DNA of 64,000 nt from Effrenium voratum (lineage: Eukaryota > Sar > Dinophyceae > Suessiales > Symbiodiniaceae): assembly GCA_963377175.1 (NCBI GenBank), contig CAUJNA010001879.1, positions 602,073-666,072 on the forward strand. The letters run 5' to 3'. This document shows, piece by piece, positions 63,717-64,000 of this stretch (its first letter is position 1; each line of letters opens with the position of its first letter). The notes beneath the pieces are model-generated. The model saw only the letters and a program-made list of their open reading frames with translations. It had not been told where the DNA came from and ran no database searches. Both the position numbers and the translations under genes were made by a program.

Positions 63717-63745
63717 CTGAACATGCCCAAACCAAGAAGCGGTTT

Positions 63746-63806
63746 GGGGGGGCATGGGGGGAGATTTTGGGGAGGGGGCGAGGGGGGAGAGGAGGGGGGA
63801 GGGAAG
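63746..63806 (+). repeat. G-rich purine tract
   Basis: Runs of 4-6 G separated by A; G-quadruplex prone. Followed at 63862 by an 18-bp AT run. Confidence 0.8.
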
Positions 63807-64000
63807 TAGTAAAACATATGTTGAAAGAAGTAAAATTAAAATTCATAACCAACAGCAACATAATATATATATATATATCATAAATATAACAAAAACAAAA
63901 ACTGACATCAATCATAAACAACACAAACCATCTCATATAATAATTGCTGCTTCTATATGACCACCAACTGTTTAGGCTAGGAAAGTTAAAAGCCTATGTT

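Noticed and set aside
1..64000. Dinoflagellate spliced-leader relics, tRNA and rRNA genes
   Set aside because: I looked for the CCGTAGCCATTTTGGCTCAAG-type leader and for tRNA-like or rRNA cores and saw none, but a by-eye search can miss diverged copies.

Overview
ORGANISM. The window looks like nuclear DNA of a dinoflagellate, most likely Symbiodiniaceae or a relative. There are no compact operons and no rRNA or tRNA genes. Coding sequence appears as short exons (about 40-210 bp, rich in G/C at third codon positions), all on the minus strand, separated by introns of 0.1-3 kb. Acceptors are nearly always AG followed by G. The reading frame often joins correctly only if GC or GA donors are used as well as GT, which is a dinoflagellate habit. 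All assignments come from reading the sequence by eye, and exon edges are inferences good to about 10-20 bp.

LAYOUT. I found about 50 candidate exons between 63.7 kb and 2.5 kb (transcribed right to left), about 4.5 kb of coding sequence in total. Codon phase is continuous across long runs of neighbours, so the simplest reading is one giant gene running off the right edge and perhaps the left edge. Two or three head-to-tail genes cannot be excluded. The first half (63.7-36.2 kb) encodes charged, amphipathic helices of coiled-coil type. A middle part (35.2-28.2 kb) is beta-rich or undefined. The second half (26.6-2.5 kb) is cysteine-rich, with four DUF4215-type (CGDG...E.CDDGN...GC...C) units, other Cys-rich exons and a final PAN/apple-like module. 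This suggests a secreted or cell-surface protein with adhesion-type modules after a long helical region.

INTRONS. They hold most of the interest: two families of short terminal-inverted-repeat elements (MITEs) and a probable third; an 85-bp satellite of about 28 units with a 423-bp higher-order period (28.77-31.14 kb); a 1.2-kb CCAA/CCCA array followed by its own reverse complement (2.94-4.37 kb); an 866-bp alternating purine-pyrimidine tract (6.88-7.74 kb); and an AT-rich island (about 54.55-56.34 kb) with decayed fragments resembling Polinton/Maverick-type or virophage-like elements. Three unidentified open frames lie inside introns (17.9-18.4, 34.1-34.7 and 59.3-60.4 kb). No CRISPR array, origin, promoter or terminator could be supported, and neither the first exon nor the stop codon of the gene was seen.
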